A stretch of DNA of 64,000 nt from contig CM082588.2 in assembly GCA_040954595.2 (NCBI GenBank), positions 6,138,001 through 6,202,000 on the forward strand, read 5' to 3'. Source of the stretch: Balanoglossus misakiensis (taxonomy: Eukaryota; Hemichordata). The position numbers were made by a program, and so were the translations under genes. Below are positions 12,791-25,690 of the stretch, piece by piece. How positions within the stretch are numbered: the stretch's first letter is position 1; each line of letters begins with the position of its first letter. The notes under the pieces were generated by a model, which did no database searches, was not told where the DNA came from, and was given only the letters and a program-made list of their open reading frames with translations.

Positions 12791-13948
12791 TGCGTCACTG
12801 GAAGATGAGGGAAACAAAACAACAGTCACAAAAAGAGCAAGACTTTTTTTTGGGGGGGGGGGGTTACGTGTTCGTCGTAAGCCGTCCCGTGATCGACTGA
12901 CACAGCCTTCTTCGTCAATACTGGATAAAGTACGGTAGCGATGACGTAGGCCTATGTACGCCCAATGGCATTGCATCACCTAGCTGTGAAGTCGCAGCTC
13001 AGAGGCGGCGTGTTAGGCCTATATTCCTATCATTCTGATTATCATCATAAATTTGCATCTAGCATTTCTTCTAGCGGCCCAATAGGCTTAATAAGGGACC
13101 CACACCGACTCGGCGGTGACCGTGCTTTCAAGGGAACGAATCCAAAGGTTCTATTTGAATTATCTATCGTGCCATTCACGATTATCGTGTTTCACGTCGA
13201 CCGAGATTCAACAACAAAAAGGCTGTGACGGTTACCAAGGCCACGTTGATTACAGAGTAAATGTATTTGAGAATTTGTCAAAGTATTTGCCATTCTAGGT
13301 ATAGGCGCACGCGTACGACGAGATCTTCGAATTTGCGCGTTGTCATCTTCCCAATTACGATTGCACTGAGAAATGATATATTTTGCGAAACAGCAAACGA
13401 ACCGCGTATGTTTGGATTCTCATTTTTTGTAAGTGCTATACAAATTCCTGGTGTATAAAGACCGTGGATGATACATATTTTTTAAACCTGATGATTCATC
13501 AGTTTTGAGTCGCCGGACGGGCATAAGTCAATGTTAGCAAACACTTTCAGAGACGTTTATAAAGCATAGTGGCCACTCAATTTTATTCTACCATTCATGG
13601 ATTTAGTTTCTTTTGAATGACTTTATAACGTGCCAAATCTCATACAAATGACAACAGCAAAAGTGGATTTTCTCATGGAAAAAAAAGATAAGTGCTGGAT
13701 AAACGGGATAAGTGGAAGAAGGGAAGCGCCCTCAGACGTTTTACAGCCTCTTTCGCTAACTAACATTTCAACACTTTGTGAAATAAAGAAAGGGTCGTTA
13801 TATACGTTATTTAAGCGGAAATTCATACAAATCCTGGCAAGAAACAGAACATTTTGACGAGAACTGTGTTTATTTTTGTTTTGTGCTGAAATATACGAGT
13901 TATGTTTATACCATACTTTGGCCAGTCTGTCCTGATACAAAATCCAAG
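12791..13948. other. divergent intergenic region
   Basis: About 1.2 kb between first exon C (minus) and the 179-aa gene (plus), so it may hold promoters for both. It contains an A/T then G homopolymer near 12845-12862. No coding exon is supported. Confidence 0.5.
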
Positions 13949-16223
13949 ATGGCGGTCGAGCAGAACAGGACGAAGAAGATCTGGGTCGTATCAAATCGAC
14001 TCGATCTAGGAGGTAAAACCCCTGCAAATCTCGATTTTAAGATCTTCATTGTGTGTAATAACATTCCAGTGGCATTTCTATGCAGCAAAGGTTGAAACAG
14101 TTTACATGTAGAACGTGTAAACAGCTGGAGTGGACGTCGTGCACGGTTGGATCAAAACATAAACAAACCAGTGGGCAAAAATGTACTAATCTATTACATG
14201 TACTGTCAGTGAGAATTCACCAGCCCTCAGCCTCATCAGTCGCATAGACAGGCAAAGGCTTGAGCATACCACAACGAAATAAACCATTATGGTGTCGCCT
14301 ATGTATACGTTAACATCAATAGAGAATGAAAAGGCACCCCATGGAGACCAGGAGAACATTATACATAGCGATGTCTCTTTTCATGGGAAATGGACATCAT
14401 GTCATGTACATAATGATACAGATGTGTTAAGAAAGTCGAGGCAGGGCAACCCTACCTTGGCTGTCATTTTAAGAATAAGATCATTGTCTTTCACAATTGA
14501 CAAAGCAATATACAGTCGTTTTGATAACGTCCAGTTTGAACTGGCCTGATAGATCATAATATTGACATATATATTCAGTAGTCAAGTGATATTTACAAAG
14601 CAAATCTTTCTATTGTTGCAGAAAAAGCAGACCCAGAACACACACCACCAATTTCGATGACAATAGAAGAAGATTTAGAATCTGACAGTGTCCAACAAGT
14701 CTTCAGAGACACCTTGGCCCTTACAGATGACACCTTGATACTTAAAGTGAGTACACAGACTGTTATTAATTATTACGACACAATATATAAACATGTTTAC
14801 CAAATCAGGAAGTAAAAGAAAGTGTAAAAACCAGCAATGTTTATTAATATGCAGATTAGTAATAACGCTGTCATAGGTTCCAGCAATGAATTTAGCAATG
14901 AAAGAGTTTTATTTTCCTTTGACGACAAACTGATTGTGTATTGGGGAAGGGGAGAGAATTCTTTTTTATATGGTCTAATGTATTCCTGTCTTTACTCTCA
15001 ACAGCTTCGAAACAACAGAGGTTCCCTGATCCCGATCAATTGTCATATACAAGCTAACTCCAAACTAGTGTAAGTAAACAATGTTGATGTTCTGTATTTT
15101 ATTTCATAACTACATGTAGTTCATCTCTTGAATACATGCACTTGACATTCACGTTTGAACAGACATATTTATTGCTTCTGTGATTTTTTATGACAGACCT
15201 TACATCATTGAAGTTGTCAAGAGATATCAAAATGGTATGTACCGGTACCACATGTATGTTTACTCTCATAGGAATTCAGTGACACTGTTATCAGTTGAAA
15301 TTAATATGTTTACACCATTTTTAGCTAAACTTTTGGGGGAAAGAAAGTTCTTGTTGATGAGGTCAGAGTGTAGGACATATTTGACGAATGAAAACATGAC
15401 CAACACAATCAATAAAAGTTTAATTACCGTTTGTCTCTTCCAGTCAAACCACAACCCAAAACAGTACAGATGCCCAACTACAACGAAACCATGTCTAGCA
15501 AACTTTCCAACATCATGAAAAGGGTAAGTTGCATTTTCCTACTATTATATGTGTTGTGGTTTCAGAGTTTTTATGTTTGTGATCAGACACTATGATGTAG
15601 ATACTGATTGCTCACGTCAAAATGCCCATCTGATCTCAGCATGTGACTGTGTATATTGTTTCTAAATGCCATTGACATTTGGGTATTTCTCTCACAGATT
15701 GATAAAATGGAGGAGATGTGCCCACAGCTGCGCAACAAGAGAAATGATAAAATCAAACAGGTAGGATATGAGAGTAAAAATTCCACCAAAATGAATAAAT
15801 GGTAGAGACCGTTTATTAATTTTGGCGAGTTTTTTTCACTCTTTTGTGTTTACAAGTGGGATGGAAGTTGTGTGTGGTCGAATGTTGATTCACTATATAT
15901 CCACATATGTAGAATAACAAAAACAGTGTCTTGTATCAAACATAATTACATGTAATGGAAAAAGGGCAGAAAGAGCGAGAGACTTTGTCCCTTTAAGTTA
16001 TAGGGCACGGGTTGGGTTGGGTTGGGGTAAAGATACGTGTATGGAAGTCCCCTACTCGTATATGCAGGTATGCTTGGCACCAATTGACACTTTGTTGTGG
16101 TTCCTTCCACCCCCACAGGAAATGGAAGAACTCACGGAGAAAATGCGGTTTATGAACCAACGAATGCAGCAGGCTGAAGCGCAGAAATGGAAAGGAATGT
16201 TCAAAAAACACCCGCTATGGTGA
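13949..16223 (+). CDS. uncharacterised conserved-looking 179-aa coiled-coil protein, 7 exons
   Basis: Exons 13949-14012, 14622-14746, 15005-15069, 15197-15234, 15444-15523, 15698-15760 and 16119-16223 sum to 540 nt (179 codons plus TGA). All junctions are GT-AG and phases agree. The ATG sits in a good context (aagATGGCG). The protein has a basic N-terminus (RTKKIWVVSNRLDLG), an acidic stretch, then a possible beta-rich segment (LKLRNNRGSLIPIN, PYIIEVVKRYQ). A Met/Glu/Lys/Gln-rich, probably helical coiled-coil C-terminal third ends in GMFKKHPLW. No signal peptide or membrane segment is visible. I do not recognise the family. Seven short phase-consistent exons make it very likely a real gene. 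Confidence 0.8.
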
Positions 16224-17244
16224 CAGCGTTTTGAATCAACAGACGAAGGAATTTCCTCAATCACGTGAAAATTATAACCTTCTACAGTGGCTTGTTTGTG
16301 TCAAAGCTCTTACTGTTTTCTTTTGAAAGTCTAACATTCGCTGAAATATGAAATAATTTTGTCACCAATAAGTTCTCCGGAGAGTGGCTTAAGAATTTGT
16401 CTCTGTTAAATTGTACCTGTCTGAACGAAATGTCCAAGTACATTGAAGAAAAGGAGCATAAAATATAGCTATGTTCAAATATTTTCAAATAATTTAATGT
16501 AAAAATGACAATCATTTCAATGGAGTGAAAAAAGTATGGACTCACAGTATAGTTTTTTTTTTTTTTTGGGGGGGGGTCATCATAAGTGTAATATATTAAT
16601 CACTGGAGTTGAAATGTATCTACAGACATGATGAGTTGTAATTGGGAAGATGAGAGGGGTGTCTTTGATGTTCACTTACCTATTCAGAAGTACCCTCCAT
16701 CACGGCAGTATATTGATCCAGCCCATTTCTGTTCCATTGGGCACTTGGATCCTTGTACTGTGAATTAGGGGTGAGAGAGTGGCATGTACCAATCATTGTA
16801 CACCACACTTGTGAGACTGTGCAATACATACTGGATATAATCTGTGTTTTATTTAATATGTGTATATTTGATGTGAGTTAAATTGTGAATTAACACAGGA
16901 AAGACTGGAAAATTTATTTAATTTCAATTTATTATATTTTTAATAGACATTAGAAAGTTATTTATATATAATGTTTTTAGTGCTTTGTGCTCTGACCCCT
17001 AGTGATCTTTGTAATCTAAAGTATTACGCTGTTAGAGTGGTCTAGCTTACACTCGCTGTGTGTGTAGAAATAGTGCAAGTAAACCGTCCAACACTCTTGA
17101 AGAAATACCATACTTTATGTAAAGCCGCGAGACATGTTTTAGTGAAAGAAAAGTGTATGTATGTCAATTTTCGAATTTTGTTTTCTTTTTGTTATATCTT
17201 AGCCAATTATTTATGTGTACATTTATTTGTGGACTTAAAAATAT

Positions 17245-17250
17245 AATAAA
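17245..17250 (+). terminator. candidate poly(A) signal of the 179-aa gene
   Basis: AATAAA about 1 kb past the stop codon at 16223 and about 320 bp before the SETD4 start codon. If used, it leaves only a few hundred bases for the SETD4 promoter. Confidence 0.45.
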
Positions 17251-17572
17251 AATCGTAATGACTCAATCCCGTTGTTGGTATTCTTGTCAGTTGTAAACCA
17301 TAAGACAATGTATACACATTTATGACCTAAAATTCATTTCATATCTGCATTTGTTTTGGAAGACATATTGTCACGCACTGTCACGTTTTTGCCCATTATC
17401 ACCCATGAGGGCGCGATGCATGACCCCTGACCCCAAAATTCCGTAGTCCAACGTGCACGAGATTCGGTGATGAAGGTTCCCCAAGAATACTGGAAAACCA
17501 GGAGGAGAATTGACAGCAAAGTGCGGATATATTGAACATCGACCATTTTCATGATCAAAAGAGGGGGAAATT

Positions 17573-20500
17573 ATGCGGAAAGGCCGGACGAGCAGGCACA
17601 GACGGAGGAAATCCGACGACGTTGCCCGTAAGTAAACAAGTGTCATGGCGGCCAGCACGTGTTATTGATATGGAAATGATGGAGCAGGTATCTGATCTAT
17701 AGATGAACCCAGCCTCATCTCCGGTCGGGTGGCAGGCAGTGCGATGATGCCGATATCTGCACCTACAACTACAAAGCAGTCCTGTCATGTGTGTGTTGGG
17801 ATTTGGACGGCAAAACCGGTGTTTTGACGTCCAACCTTAGCAAGTTTGATGCAAACATACTTGATGAAGTTGATCTAACGCTTGTTCGTTTCACATAGAC
17901 GACAATGGTAACGTTGAGCTAAATACCCCCATTTTATAACGTTCAGAGAGCCAAATCGCACTAAATGGAGTCAGACAGCCTCTGTTTGTATACAGGCAGA
18001 ATTTTCGTGGAGTAAAGGCCATTGATTTTGGGGGGAGAGGTCAAAATAGCGCCCCCAGTGGGCTATGATAAAATTCATGCCACACAGTGTACATGTACAT
18101 TGCATTACTCGGCTGTGTACAAAAGTTTTTTAAACATTACATCACAACCTTGATCCGAGCTGGTTAACTTATGAAATGAAAATGCCCCACCAATACCAAG
18201 TACAAAGATTCTTACCTTAATTTCCTTTCACAGGATCTCTTGGTAGTGATGCTGAGTTCATCAATCTGTTGAAATGGATGAAGAACAATGGTTTCAAGGG
18301 TACTTTTCTTACTCCAGCAAATTTCAAAGGTTAGTAGATATCTCATGATGTTTGCACTTTTAACTTTTTGACATTAGAACAATCAGTGCCTATTTAATAC
18401 TGCCAATCATGTCATGTTGCAGGCAATGATGTAGATTGTAGATGTCATTCTGTATAACAGTAGGAATACTGAAGCACAAAGTGAATAAATCCTCTACATG
18501 TAGGTTTCGTTTATAAAGGTACATGTACATGAACATGATTATACATGACCAGTATTCCAAATCAAGGTATTCATAAAGCTATGCAGAGTAGAACAAGAAA
18601 CTTGAGTTGATTTGTGAGAAAAATAACCCCTCCCCAAGTAGCCAAAAGTTTGCTTTTATTGGTGCTTCATGTTATATTGAAACAGATATTTCTCTGTTAT
18701 TTTAAACAGAAACTGGACGAGGTCTGATGGCCACAAATTCAGTCAAGGTATGTATAGAACTTGTCTCATTCGTTACACTGATTTTGATAATACATTTGAT
18801 CTTGAGAAACAGTTGTATACTGTATATTAGGTTTCCTTCTTTGTAGATTCTTTGTTAGTTGTATAAACATTAATGACACAGCAAGATATCTACCAGTGTT
18901 ACTATGGAAACTGATAGCTGCTGATAGGAATGAGAATAGTAGATAATATCGGTTTCCGGGTAAATTTGTCATTCAATTATCTAATTTGATGAGATTACTC
19001 CATTTCTTTCAGAAAGGAGATCAGCTGATTGCCATCCCAGAGAATTTACTGATCACAACACAGACAGTTTTGAATAGTTACCTGGCACCCGTCATCAGAA
19101 GGTGAGTGACTTCTACCTTTTATTGGTTATATGAGAGACACCCCCACAGTTACAGAATAACCAGTGATGTCTAATACCAACTGAAACAGTGGTAATCCTG
19201 GGGTTGTGACACTTGAAATTGTATCTGTTCCTCGGTATCATGCAGTTGTAGTGTGTGTACCCGAAACATTAAAACAAGACACAACCCCAGATTAAGAGCT
19301 GAGAAGCCAGTCTTGATATTAGATTAATATTCAAAGCCTTGTATACAGAAAGACACTATAATACATCAATAACACAAAACTAACTCATTGGTAGAGTACT
19401 GCTTGTTGTTGAAGTAAAAATGTGTTTTATGCTTTTTTTTCTTCACAGGCAGTCTCTGCGATTGTCTCCTGCTCAAGTGTTATGCACATTTCTCATTTGT
19501 GAGCGTCACAGACAACATCTGTCCTTCTGGCACCGTTACATACTCACCCTTCCCAAAGACTTCACAACTCCTGTGTACTTCGAAGACGAAGACCTGCAAT
19601 TGCTGCCACACGCGATACAGACTAGAGCGTTCCACGAGAAAGAAAAAGTGATCCAGGCGTACAGAGAGATGGAAGCTTTCTTAGTGAATGTGCAGACTCG
19701 CTTTACAGAATTCAAAGGGATATTTACATTTGAGGCGTTCCGCTGGGCCTGGTGTGTTGTCAATACACGCACTGTTTACATGGAGCAGAAAAAGTCGCTG
19801 TGTCTGTCGGAAGATGTTGACCACTATGCTTTGGCGCCAATGTTGGACATGTTGAACCACACGTACTCAGTGGAGGTAAGAAGTAATTCACAATCTGTAG
19901 TATTTGACAAGAGCATTCTGGGAACAATTTAAGTTTCTTACTCTAATATTTCCTGTGTGTCGTCTTTTCTCAATCTGTTTTTATCATAAATTGTAGTTCC
20001 TTTGTCTACAGCAAGTCAATTTGTATTCAGAAGGTCACATTCTCGAACTCGGGGAAAATCTGCAATTTTGTAAACACCCTTTGTGCATTTTCTTATAATA
20101 TGTCATTTTATGAATTTCAGGTCCACGCCGGCTTCGACACAATCACAAGATGCTATGAAATTTACACTCGGAGTCCATGTAAGAAGTATGATCAGGTCTT
20201 CATTCATTACGGTCCCCATGACAACATCAAGCTCTTTCTGGAGTATGGCTTTCTGCTGCCTAAGAATGACCAGAACTATGTTGATATACAACTTGGTGAG
20301 TGTACATGCAGTTACATGTATAGAATTGACAGTATTAGAAATCAGTTTTCAGTCTTTTGTGATATACATGTAGTTTATTCGGTTCACAATTATGTGACTT
20401 TGTTCATAGCATTATAGAATGTACATGTACCTCAGCTATTGTCATAGACAATATTTTGCATCAGTGCTGTACTAGATTGGCTTAGAGGGTGAACTAGCCA

Positions 20501-20998
20501 AAATATTGGATTATTGTAGCGAGCTATTCACATTGATTCTTTTGTTGAGGGCAAAACACAGGAAAGGCTGTTTATTTTCAGCATACAAATTAACAACTGT
20601 CACACTTGAAAGTTGATTGTGTGCACTGATATTATGAAAACTGCATTTTCATGACAGAACCCCTGTTTAGGTCTCAATCAAGCTCCTCCAGCACTTCCCC
20701 CAGACTTACCTTTTTTCGGCGCGATAGTTCTGCCAAGTACTATACCGTACTTGACCATGATGTTTTCTTCACAGGTCCAATTCTGGACTGCGTGACTTAC
20801 CTGCACCGTACCAAACAAGACAGATATTTTCTTGACTGGAAGATTTCGGTTTTGAAGTCCAATGACAGTTTCACCAATTTGACCTGCAGCTTGGACGGGG
20901 TGTCATGGAAACTGATGACAGTGATGCAGATTTTATGCTTGCAACAGGAAGAAAAGTGAGTGTCCTTTGTAGTTATGTTTTTGCAATCTGTATTTACA

Positions 20999-21035
<37 letters not shown>

Positions 21036-21660
21036 ATGTATGTATGTATGTATGTGTGTATGTATGTATGTATGTATGTATGTATGTATGTATGGCAGAA
21101 TTTTGTTCAAGACAAGAACACATAATTCATTCTCAGCATTAATATTTAATATTTCAGATCCAACTGGAAGTCCATCCTTCTCGGTCAGTTTCCTTGCAGC
21201 AGAAGTTGTGCAAAGATGGCCGTTCATTTATTGAAGAGAATTCTGACGAATGAAGTGCAGAGCATGGAATCCTTGTGTAAGGTGTGTATCACAATCCACG
21301 CATTAGTTGTCTCAGTGCACTGGGGCCTTCTACTGCTGTTTAGACCATGTCAGTTTTTGTAAGCTTTATTTCTCAGTAGATTCATAGCATTATTACAACT
21401 TACATACTGTAGGCCATTAAAAAGAAGTGGTCATATTGATGGCAAAGTACTGGTACTAATTTCAGCGACTACAATATAGTTCTACGTGGACGCGTTCCTG
21501 CATGGTTGTCTTCAAATCCTGACGTCTTATTCAAACCACTGTGTATTTCCAGGTCCCGGAATCTCTCTTGGCAACATTCCATGGGCACATCATCCAACAG
21601 ATTCGGAATGAAGCGCAGGAGATTCTGGAAAGGAGTCTGGCATTGTTGGAGTCCGGATGA
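17573..21660 (+). CDS. SETD4: SETD4 SET-domain protein lysine methyltransferase, 9 exons, complete
   Basis: Exons 17573-17627, 18234-18329, 18710-18747, 19013-19101, 19449-19875, 20121-20295, 20775-20955, 21158-21281 and 21553-21660 give 1293 nt (430 aa; human SETD4 is about 440). The N-terminus [13 protein letters not shown] matches the basic start of vertebrate SETD4. The SET domain keeps ETGRGLMA, the AdoMet-site LNHTYS (N229, H230) and the catalytic-Tyr segment FIHYGPHDN (Y265). A C-terminal Rubisco-LSMT-type substrate-binding region follows ([20 protein letters not shown]). Family members methylate lysines on histones and other proteins in nucleus or cytoplasm; the lancelet substrate is unknown. 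All introns are GT-AG and in phase. The gene follows the 179-aa gene in the same orientation and is convergent with dystrophin. No truncation or frameshift was seen. Confidence 0.93.
20998..21093. repeat. (GT)n/(GTAT)n microsatellite in SETD4 intron 7
   Basis: A TG run followed by about 18 GTAT units. It ends 64 bp before the acceptor of SETD4 exon 8 and breaks no coding sequence. Confidence 0.9.
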
Positions 21661-21740
21661 AGAACCCTGTTGTCTCCGGAGTTAACCTGATGCCATTAAA
21701 AGATGCCATTACCTCCAGATCATGGTGAAACCAGCCTATT

Positions 21741-22010
21741 GCTCAGATGATGGTTTAAAGAATGCAAGACTGCTGTCCAGGTACGACAGAATCAATCTCA
21801 ATCTGACACACGCAAACACACACACACAAACACTGCCTCCCACATCCCTTCCTTTATTTCGCTATCATTAACACAACTGGCGTCGGCCCGATGCTTTGAC
21901 GATGGTTTATGGAATGCAAGACTGCTGTTCAGGTAAGACTGCATCAATCGACACACACACACACACACATACTGGCTCCCACATCCCTTTCTTTTCTTCA
22001 TCTCTTCTGT
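21741..22010. repeat. 152-bp tandem duplication downstream of SETD4
   Basis: A segment beginning gatggtttaaagaatgcaag (21749) recurs at 21901 with a few changes. Both copies contain a CA microsatellite and end in a TGCCTCCCACATCCC-like block. It lies in the 3' UTR or just past it. I saw no AATAAA within about 600 bp of the SETD4 stop. Confidence 0.7.
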
Positions 22011-22262
22011 CTGTTTTCCACTATATGCCCAGGATATTCAGTTGCCCATGTGTTCGTTTTGGGATAAGCCCTTTTGTTCATTTTTGGATGAATGTGTAAG
22101 AGTAGTACATTGTCAGTAAAACTCGAATGAAATTGTTCATAGTAACCACACAGGGATATTTGTTCATAATCACAAGATAGGCATTCTATTAATGAAGTTA
22201 TATAATAATTAGCGGTGAAAGTTCAATTCAAATAATACAGTAGAAAGGGGGCCTGTGTTTAT

Positions 22263-22672
22263 CAGATCAGATTTTTAAGTAGTTTTATGATTCACACAGA
22301 TGTCATTCATTTGTGGCTGTTCGATAACCTAGTAAACAAAACGGCCATGTGGTGGTGCTCTTTTTTGCATGGCCATCACTTGAAAATCTGTGATTGGCTG
22401 GATCTCAATTTTTCATGGTAACCAGGGCTAATTTGCATTGGCGACCATACCAAAGTTCACAGTGGAGCAGATCAGATTTTTAAGTAGTTTTATGATTCAC
22501 ACAGATGTCATTCATTTGTGGCTGTTCGATAACCTAGTAAACAAAACGGCCATGTGGTGGTGCTCTTTTTTGCATGGCCATCACTTGAAAATCTGTGATT
22601 GGCTGGATCTCAATTTTTCATGGTAACCAGGGCTAATTTGCATTGGCGACCATACCAAAGTTCACAGTGGAC
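22263..22672. repeat. two copies of a 205-bp tandem repeat, apparently identical
   Basis: The unit beginning cagatcagatttttaagtag starts at 22263 and again at 22468. By eye the copies match throughout, implying a recent duplication or an assembly artefact. Parts of the unit also resemble the 6851-7040 element on the other strand. Confidence 0.9.
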
Positions 22673-22924
22673 CTCATTCATTTTGGTGTTAAGTCCTGGT
22701 AGACGTTTTGCACTGGGGAGAGATTTGTGAAATGTTTTGAGTAGTCATGTGAAACTGAAACAATCGATGATGGATTTGCTCCTGCACTCTGGGTCTTGTG
22801 CAGTCGTGTAAAGGTGTGTCACCTTGTGATCGTATACTTACCACAGCGGGTACACTTTTACATGGGTGTAAATGATCTAATTATCAACAGAAACCGATAC
22901 CTGGCCGTATGCCCAGAAGAGGCA

Positions 22925-23370
22925 ACGAAAAATATTCCAAGTTTTTTTTTCTGATTGCAAGTATAGAGTAGATCTTGAAAAATATTCTAAGTTTTTTTTT
23001 GAATGTATATATAGAGTAGATCTTGAAAAATATTCCAAGTTTTTTTTTCTGATTGCAAGTATAGAGTAGATCTTGAAAAATATTCTAAGTTTTTTTTTGA
23101 ATGTATATATAGAGTAGATCTTGAAAAATATTCCAAGTTTTTTTTTCTGATTGCAAGTATAGAGTAGATCTTGAAAAATATTCTAAGTTTTTTTTGAATG
23201 TATATATAGAGTAGATCTTGAAAAATATTCCAAGTTTTTTTTCTGATTGCAAGTATAGAGTAGATCTTGAAAAATATTCTAAGTTATTTTTCTGATTGCA
23301 AGTATAGAGTAGATCTTGAAAAATATTCTAAGTTTTTTTTCTGATTGCAAGAAAAGAGTAGATCTCGAAA
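22925..23370. repeat. satellite 1, block a (about 50-bp units)
   Basis: About nine units of an A/T-rich minisatellite (gtatagagtagatcttgaaa, then a tattc(c/t)aagtttttt core). They alternate between a ctgattgcaag and a gaatgtatat variant, giving a roughly 100-bp higher-order period. The block is bracketed by two copies of a roughly 48-bp unique sequence, at about 22880-22925 and 23369-23415. Confidence 0.9.
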
Positions 23371-23869
23371 TTATCAACAGAAACTGATACCTGGCCGTAT
23401 GCCCAGAAGAGGCAACACTTCATTGTTACGAATACCAGAAGGCTATCTTACTGCCCTTTCCATGTTTCACAAATTTATCAATTCTTGGAAATTCATGAAA
23501 TGTTGAGAAAATTAACCTCCGCCAACTGTCAAAGAGATCAGCTGTTCTACTTAGTCTATGTACACCACTCATGCCATTGGTAACTTATGGGTCAGTCAGT
23601 GTTTGCCCGTTGATCTCTCTGTGTGTGTGTCTGTATGTATGAATTCCGGTTTAAACCTTTTCCTGTGTAATCCCTAAATTGGACCGGTGTCCCCGATTTA
23701 TGTTTGCATTCGGTTATAAAAAATGCTGCAATATGACGTCTTGCCAGTTGCAACTGTTGGGCCTTCTCTTATACATCGTACTCATCTTCACTCCAAACAT
23801 AACACCAAACACCATACTTTTCATTTTGTGAGTGTTTTCTTAATGAAATTAGAGTAATTCCTGAAAATG

Positions 23870-24085
23870 TTTTTTTAATGTGAGTATAGAGTAGATCCTG
23901 AAAAATGAGTATAGAGATAATCCTGAAATATATTCAAAGTTTTTCTAATGCGAGTATAGACTAAATCTCGAAAAATATTCTAAATTTTTTTTAATGCAAG
24001 TATAGAGGAAAGCTTAAAAAAAAATTCCAAGTTTTTTTTTTTAAATGCAAGTATAGAGTAAATCTCGAAAAATATTCTAAGTGTT
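23870..24085. repeat. satellite 1, block b
   Basis: Four or five degenerate units of the same gtatagagta(g/a)at-type minisatellite as the preceding block. They abut the start of satellite 2. Confidence 0.8.
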
Positions 24086-24089
24086 TAAT

Positions 24090-24945
24090 TTAACCCTGTA
24101 AAACAATCGAAATTCGTCAAGTCGAGAATTGGTTGTTTTGATAAATATCATGATGTATAACCCATGAAAAATGTTCAAAAAGGCCCCAAAAGTCGAAATT
24201 CGGCAAGTCGAGAATTTGGTCATTTTTTTGATGAAAATCATGATGTATAACCCATGAAAAATGTTCAAAAAGGCCCCAAAAATCGAAATTCGGCAATTCG
24301 AGAATTGGTCATTTTTTGATAAAAATCATGATGTATAACCCATGAAAAATGTTCAAAAAGGCCCCAAAAGTCGAAATTCGGCAAGTCGAGAATTTGGTCA
24401 TTTTTTTGATGAAAATCATGATGTATAACCCATGAAAAATGTTCAAAAAGGCCCCAAAAATCGAAATTCGGCAATTCGAGAATTGGTCATTTTTTGATAA
24501 AAATCATGATGTATAACCCATGAAAAAAGGCCCAAAAAATCGATATTCGTCAAGTCGAGAATTGGTCATGTTTTGATAAAAATCATGATGTATAACCCAT
24601 GAAAAATGTTCAAAAAGGCCCCAAAAATCGAAATTCAGCAATTCGAGAATTGGTCATTTTTTGATAAAAATCATGATGTATAACCCATGAAAAAAGGCCC
24701 AAAAAATCGAAATTCGTCAAGTCGAGAATTGGTCATGTTTTGATAAAAATCATGATGTATAACCCATGAAAAATGTTCAAAAAGGCCCCAAAAGTCGAAA
24801 TTCGGCAAGTCGAGAATTTGGTCATTTTTTGAAAAAATCATGATGTATAACCCATGAGAATTGTTCAAAAAGGCCCCAAAAATCGAAATTCGGCAAGTCG
24901 AGAATTTGGTCATTTTTTGAAAAAAAATAATGATGTATATAACCC
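24090..24945. repeat. satellite 2 (88/90-bp units)
   Basis: About nine or ten units. Each contains an aaggcccc(a)n tcgaaattcgg(c)aa(g/t)tcgag block, a tttttgat(a/g)aaaatcatga segment and a tgtataacccatgaaaaatg segment. Starts measured at 24181, 24271, 24359 and 24449 give alternating 90- and 88-bp steps and two alternating variants (cggcaagtcgagaatttgg versus cggcaattcgagaattgg), a roughly 178-bp higher-order unit. Open frames on the minus strand through it are repeat artefacts. Confidence 0.92.
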
Positions 24946-24949
24946 AAAT

Positions 24950-25690
24950 CAAAATTTTTCTGAATGCTCGTATAGAGTAAATCTTGAAAACTATTCTAAG
25001 TTTTATTCTGAATGCTAGTGTAGGGTTAACCCTGAAAATATTCTAAGTCTTTTTCTGAATGCAAGTATAGAGTAAATTCTGAAAAATATCCTAAGTTTTT
25101 TTTTAATGCAAGTATAGAGTAAAGCCTGAAAAATTTCTAAGTGTTTTTAAAAAGTATAGAGTAAATTCTGAGAAATATTCTAAGTTTTTTTTAATGTCAA
25201 AGTATAGAGTAAAGCCTGAAAAATTTCTAAGTGTTTTTAATGTCAAAGTATAGAGTAAAGCCTGAAAAATTTCTAAGTGTTTTTAATAAGTATAGAGTGA
25301 AGCCTGAAAAAATTCTAAGTTTTTTTAATGTTTAAGTATAGAGTGAAGCCTGAAAAAATTCTAAGTGTTTTTAATGTCTAAGTATAGAGTAAAGCCTGAA
25401 AAATTTCTAAGTGTTTTTAATGTTTAAGTATAGAGTGAAGCCTGAAAAATTTCTAAGTGTTTTTAATGTTTAAGTATAGAGTGAAGCCTGAAAAATTTCT
25501 AAGTGTTTTTAATGTCTAAGTATAGAGTAAAGCCTGAAAAATTTCTAAGTGTTTTTAATGTTTAAGTATAGAGTGAAGCCTGAAAAATTTCTATGTGTTT
25601 TTAATGTCAACGTATAGAGTAAAGCTTGAAAAATTTCTAAGTGTTTTTAATAAGTATAGAGTAAAGCCTGAAAATTTCTAAGTGTTTTTT
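24950..25690. repeat. satellite 1, block c (46-50-bp units)
   Basis: About sixteen units of the satellite 1 family, mostly (g)tatagagt(a/g)aagcctgaaa with ttctaagtgtttttaatgt, resuming directly after satellite 2. Units here are more uniform and shorter than in block a. Confidence 0.9.
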
